Origin: Perkinsus olseni
Taxonomy: Eukaryota > Perkinsozoa > Perkinsida > Perkinsidae
Assembly (NCBI GenBank): GCA_013115135.1
Contig: JABANP010000266.1
Coordinates: 1-64,000, forward strand
Reading direction: 5' to 3'
DNA: 64,000 bases
Shown here: piece by piece, positions 62,277-64,000 of the stretch
How the letters are laid out: each line of letters opens with the position of its first letter
Position numbering within the stretch: position 1 is the first letter of the stretch
Notes under the pieces: model-generated
The model's database searches: none
Told to the model about the DNA's origin: nothing
The model's input: only the letters and a program-made list of their open reading frames with translations
Program-made: the position numbers and the translations under genes

Positions 62277-64000
62277 ATGTCCCTCTATGATCACGCGCAA
62301 CAGGGTGCGCAACATTCTACCGGGATCTCACATCCCATTGGTCCTCAGCTACCCCAGTTCTTCTCACGTCCCCAAGACCCCGCCGGCACGGAGTACGGTG
62401 TCGGAGATGTCTATGTTCAACGGTCTCATGTTGCCGAGGATTTAACGGTTGGAGAGTTACGAGAAGAGGTCTACGACCTGTTCGGTGATCTCGGTTTGAA
62501 GTTGGAGAATCTATCCAACCAGATCAGCAATGTTCACTCATCTGCTCAACACTCCAATCCGCCCGCTCCTTCGGTTCCGGTGGTTGCTCCCTCTCGCAAA
62601 GTTCCTGACCCTCTGATCGGCGATACCACTGAAACTGCGGAAGTCCCCTTGGGCAACCCGCGAAAGACCAGCTCGTTGTTGAATGGCCCAACTCGTGCAC
62701 CGGTCATCGCCGACTCGAACTTCCAGGAGCGAGTGCTCAAAATCAAGAAGGCCAATGATGCGGCCCCCTTGGTGGACGGCGGAAAGTTCCTAGGCATGGG
62801 AGATCCCCGTGGGCTCATGATTTGGGCCCAATCGGTCCGGCAGACGAGCCATTATCGATTCGGATGCCCGATCAGCCGATACTTCTACGTTCTCCGCAAC
62901 CTGAGTGATACTGTGGCCGACAGTACTCTCTGTGCCATCGAGCTCCAGCACGGTGGCACACCGCTCTGTGAACGGGAGTCCGACTTCGAGAGTTATCTCC
63001 AGCAAGTCTGGGATCAGCTATGTCGAGAACATTCTCATGCGGGGTCCGGTCTCATTGATTACTTCCAAGCTCTCCGCAATCTCAAGCTGGAGGAGCCGGG
63101 GTACTCCAAGTTCGAGGCTCACTTGGCTCGGTTCCGGTCTCTTGTCCGTGCAATCCAGAGCGAGAAAGGAAGCTCTCTCGGGGACGACGAGTTGGCGGCC
63201 TTCTGGCTGTCTAGTCTGACCTTGGCTGCCCAGCAAGATATCAAGCGGGCTCCGAGACAGGAGGTGAGGTCTTTCGCACTCATGTGTGAACGTGCACGGG
63301 GTTTCTACCATTCTCGCATGGAAAGCGACGAGATCGGCAAGAACAAGCAGGTTAACGTCGTACAGTCAGTCCCAAACAGTGCGGCCTCGTCTTCGCCCGC
63401 TCCTGCTCAAGCTTCGAGTACTCCCGCCCCTACATCGTCTCGGCCCAGCCCCCCCGTGCCTCGTCCTGCCCTGGACCCCACTGCTGAGAAGCCGGTGGAT
63501 AGCTGTGCTGATCCTGCGGTCTTCTGCCTCGACTTCCTGCGGCGTTTCAGGTGTCAGCGTTGTCTGTCCCACCAACACGGCACCTCAACTTGCCCAGAAG
63601 TGCAGGTGGCCTTCCTCCACTTACGTTGTCATCAATGCGGTGTGCACCACGATCGGCCTGTGGTCAACCCGACGGCTCACTGTGCTGATATCATGTGTCA
63701 CAGATGTGGAGAGAAAGGCCACATGGGCCGGGCCTGTCCAACCCCACAACCGAGGAAACGGCCCCGAGTTGCTTGCGCTGTCACGGTGTCCCAGCCAGAG
63801 GGTGCTCCTAAGCTCAACACCCTACCGGTCAAGGTCTCGACTGCGGAAGCCGTGTCCCCGGGCGCGATTCCACCCGCATGCTCTGTGGACGGGCTGCTGG
63901 ACTCTGGTTGCGAACTTGCTCTAGTGTCTCAGGATGAGCTCCGTCGTTGGCAGAGCGCTGGGGTGTCCGTGGCAGTACTGAAGGATGGCACGACCTTGGT
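62277..64000 (+). CDS. Second retroelement: Gag and start of protease (runs off the window)
   Basis: One open frame of 574 codons without a stop, from the ATG at 62277. The first half is Gag-like and helical (HYRFGCPISRYFYVLRNLSD, FEAHLARFRSLVRAIQ). After a Pro/Ser linker comes a Cys/His-rich part with several C-x2-C pairs (CQRCLSHQHGTSTC, CHQCGVHH) and a canonical knuckle CHRCGEKGHMGRAC. The frame then continues directly into a retropepsin motif (GLLDSGCELALVS), so Gag and protease are one polyprotein here, unlike the first element. It is not closely related to the first element in sequence. Confidence 0.8.
   Translation, partial: MSLYDHAQQGAQHSTGISHPIGPQLPQFFSRPQDPAGTEYGVGDVYVQRSHVAEDLTVGELREEVYDLFGDLGLKLENLSNQISNVHSSAQHSNPPAPSVPVVAPSRKVPDPLIGDTTETAEVPLGNPRKTSSLLNGPTRAPVIADSNFQERVLKIKKANDAAPLVDGGKFLGMGDPRGLMIWAQSVRQTSHYRFGCPISRYFYVLRNLSDTVADSTLCAIELQHGGTPLCERESDFESYLQQVWDQLCREHSHAGSGLIDYFQALRNLKLEEPGYSKFEAHLARFRSLVRAIQSEKGSSLGDDELAAFWLSSLTLAAQQDIKRAPRQEVRSFALMCERARGFYHSRMESDEIGKNKQVNVVQSVPNSAASSSPAPAQASSTPAPTSSRPSPPVPRPALDPTAEKPVDSCADPAVFCLDFLRRFRCQRCLSHQHGTSTCPEVQVAFLHLRCHQCGVHHDRPVVNPTAHCADIMCHRCGEKGHMGRACPTPQPRKRPRVACAVTVSQPEGAPKLNTLPVKVSTAEAVSPGAIPPACSVDGLLDSGCELALVSQDELRRWQSAGVSVAVLKDGTTL

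Noticed and set aside
1..64000. Spliced-leader RNA gene
   Set aside because: I looked for the dinoflagellate-type leader (words such as CCGTAGCCATTTTGG) on both strands and did not see it; a profile search would be needed to be certain.

Overview
This is nuclear DNA from a unicellular eukaryote, most likely an alveolate of the Perkinsus type. Seen in the sequence: genes split by very short GT-AG introns (many 40-58 nt), an ER-type HSP70 with a -DEL tail, an epsilon-tubulin, secreted pepsin-like proteins, a possible AP2-like DNA-binding protein, and LTR retroelements. The Perkinsus assignment is inference from this mix, not from a database match. Most real proteins here appear only after splicing, so I reconstructed exons by hand from GT/AG boundaries, phase and family motifs.

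Layout. 1-2708 (+): end of a gene whose middle is an array of symmetric phase-1 exons separated by 44-nt introns. 3197-3705 (+): small protein with a mitochondrial-type leader. 3908-5891 (+): epsilon-tubulin, 11 exons. 5976-6377: three copies of an ~80-bp repeat. 6503-8473 (-): BiP. 9039-10576 (+): AT-hook protein. 10892-11753 (+): AlkB-like dioxygenase. 12001-13152 (+) and 19390-20892 (+): pepsin-like proteins. 14076-16372 (-): a tandem gene pair, one copy decayed. 17135-17854 (-): two small ORFs. 17960-19228 (-): ENT-type transporter. 21384-23026 (-): inositol polyphosphate 5-phosphatase. 23275-24534 (+): unknown 7-exon gene. 24700-28295 (+): methylmalonate-semialdehyde dehydrogenase, 15 exons. 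28896-34655 (+): DExH RNA helicase. 34846-37115 (+): low-complexity protein. 37894-38886 (+): RRM-like protein. 39905-40963 (+): membrane protein.

From 41083 to 55836 nearly everything is on the minus strand: a RAD51-like ATPase, the AP2-like protein, a JmjC protein, an ankyrin protein, a membrane RING E3, two adjacent coiled-coil/low-complexity genes, two uncharacterised genes and a WRN-type 3'-5' exonuclease. 56274-61599 is a complete, very young Ty3-like LTR retrotransposon (minus) with LTRs that look identical and a 4-bp target duplication. 62277-64000 (+) is the 5' part of a second, different retroelement that runs off the edge.

Themes. (1) Intron architecture: the exon array at the left edge is built so that any number of repeats can be gained, lost or skipped without breaking frame; two other introns carry tRNA-like B-box sequence, and two candidate introns are only 27 and 34 nt. 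(2) Several otherwise well-conserved genes contain single-base frame breaks, some gains and some losses, often in short homopolymers. This fits residual assembly error better than programmed frameshifting, but needs checking against reads. No rRNA, no intact tRNA, no CRISPR and no spliced-leader RNA gene was found.
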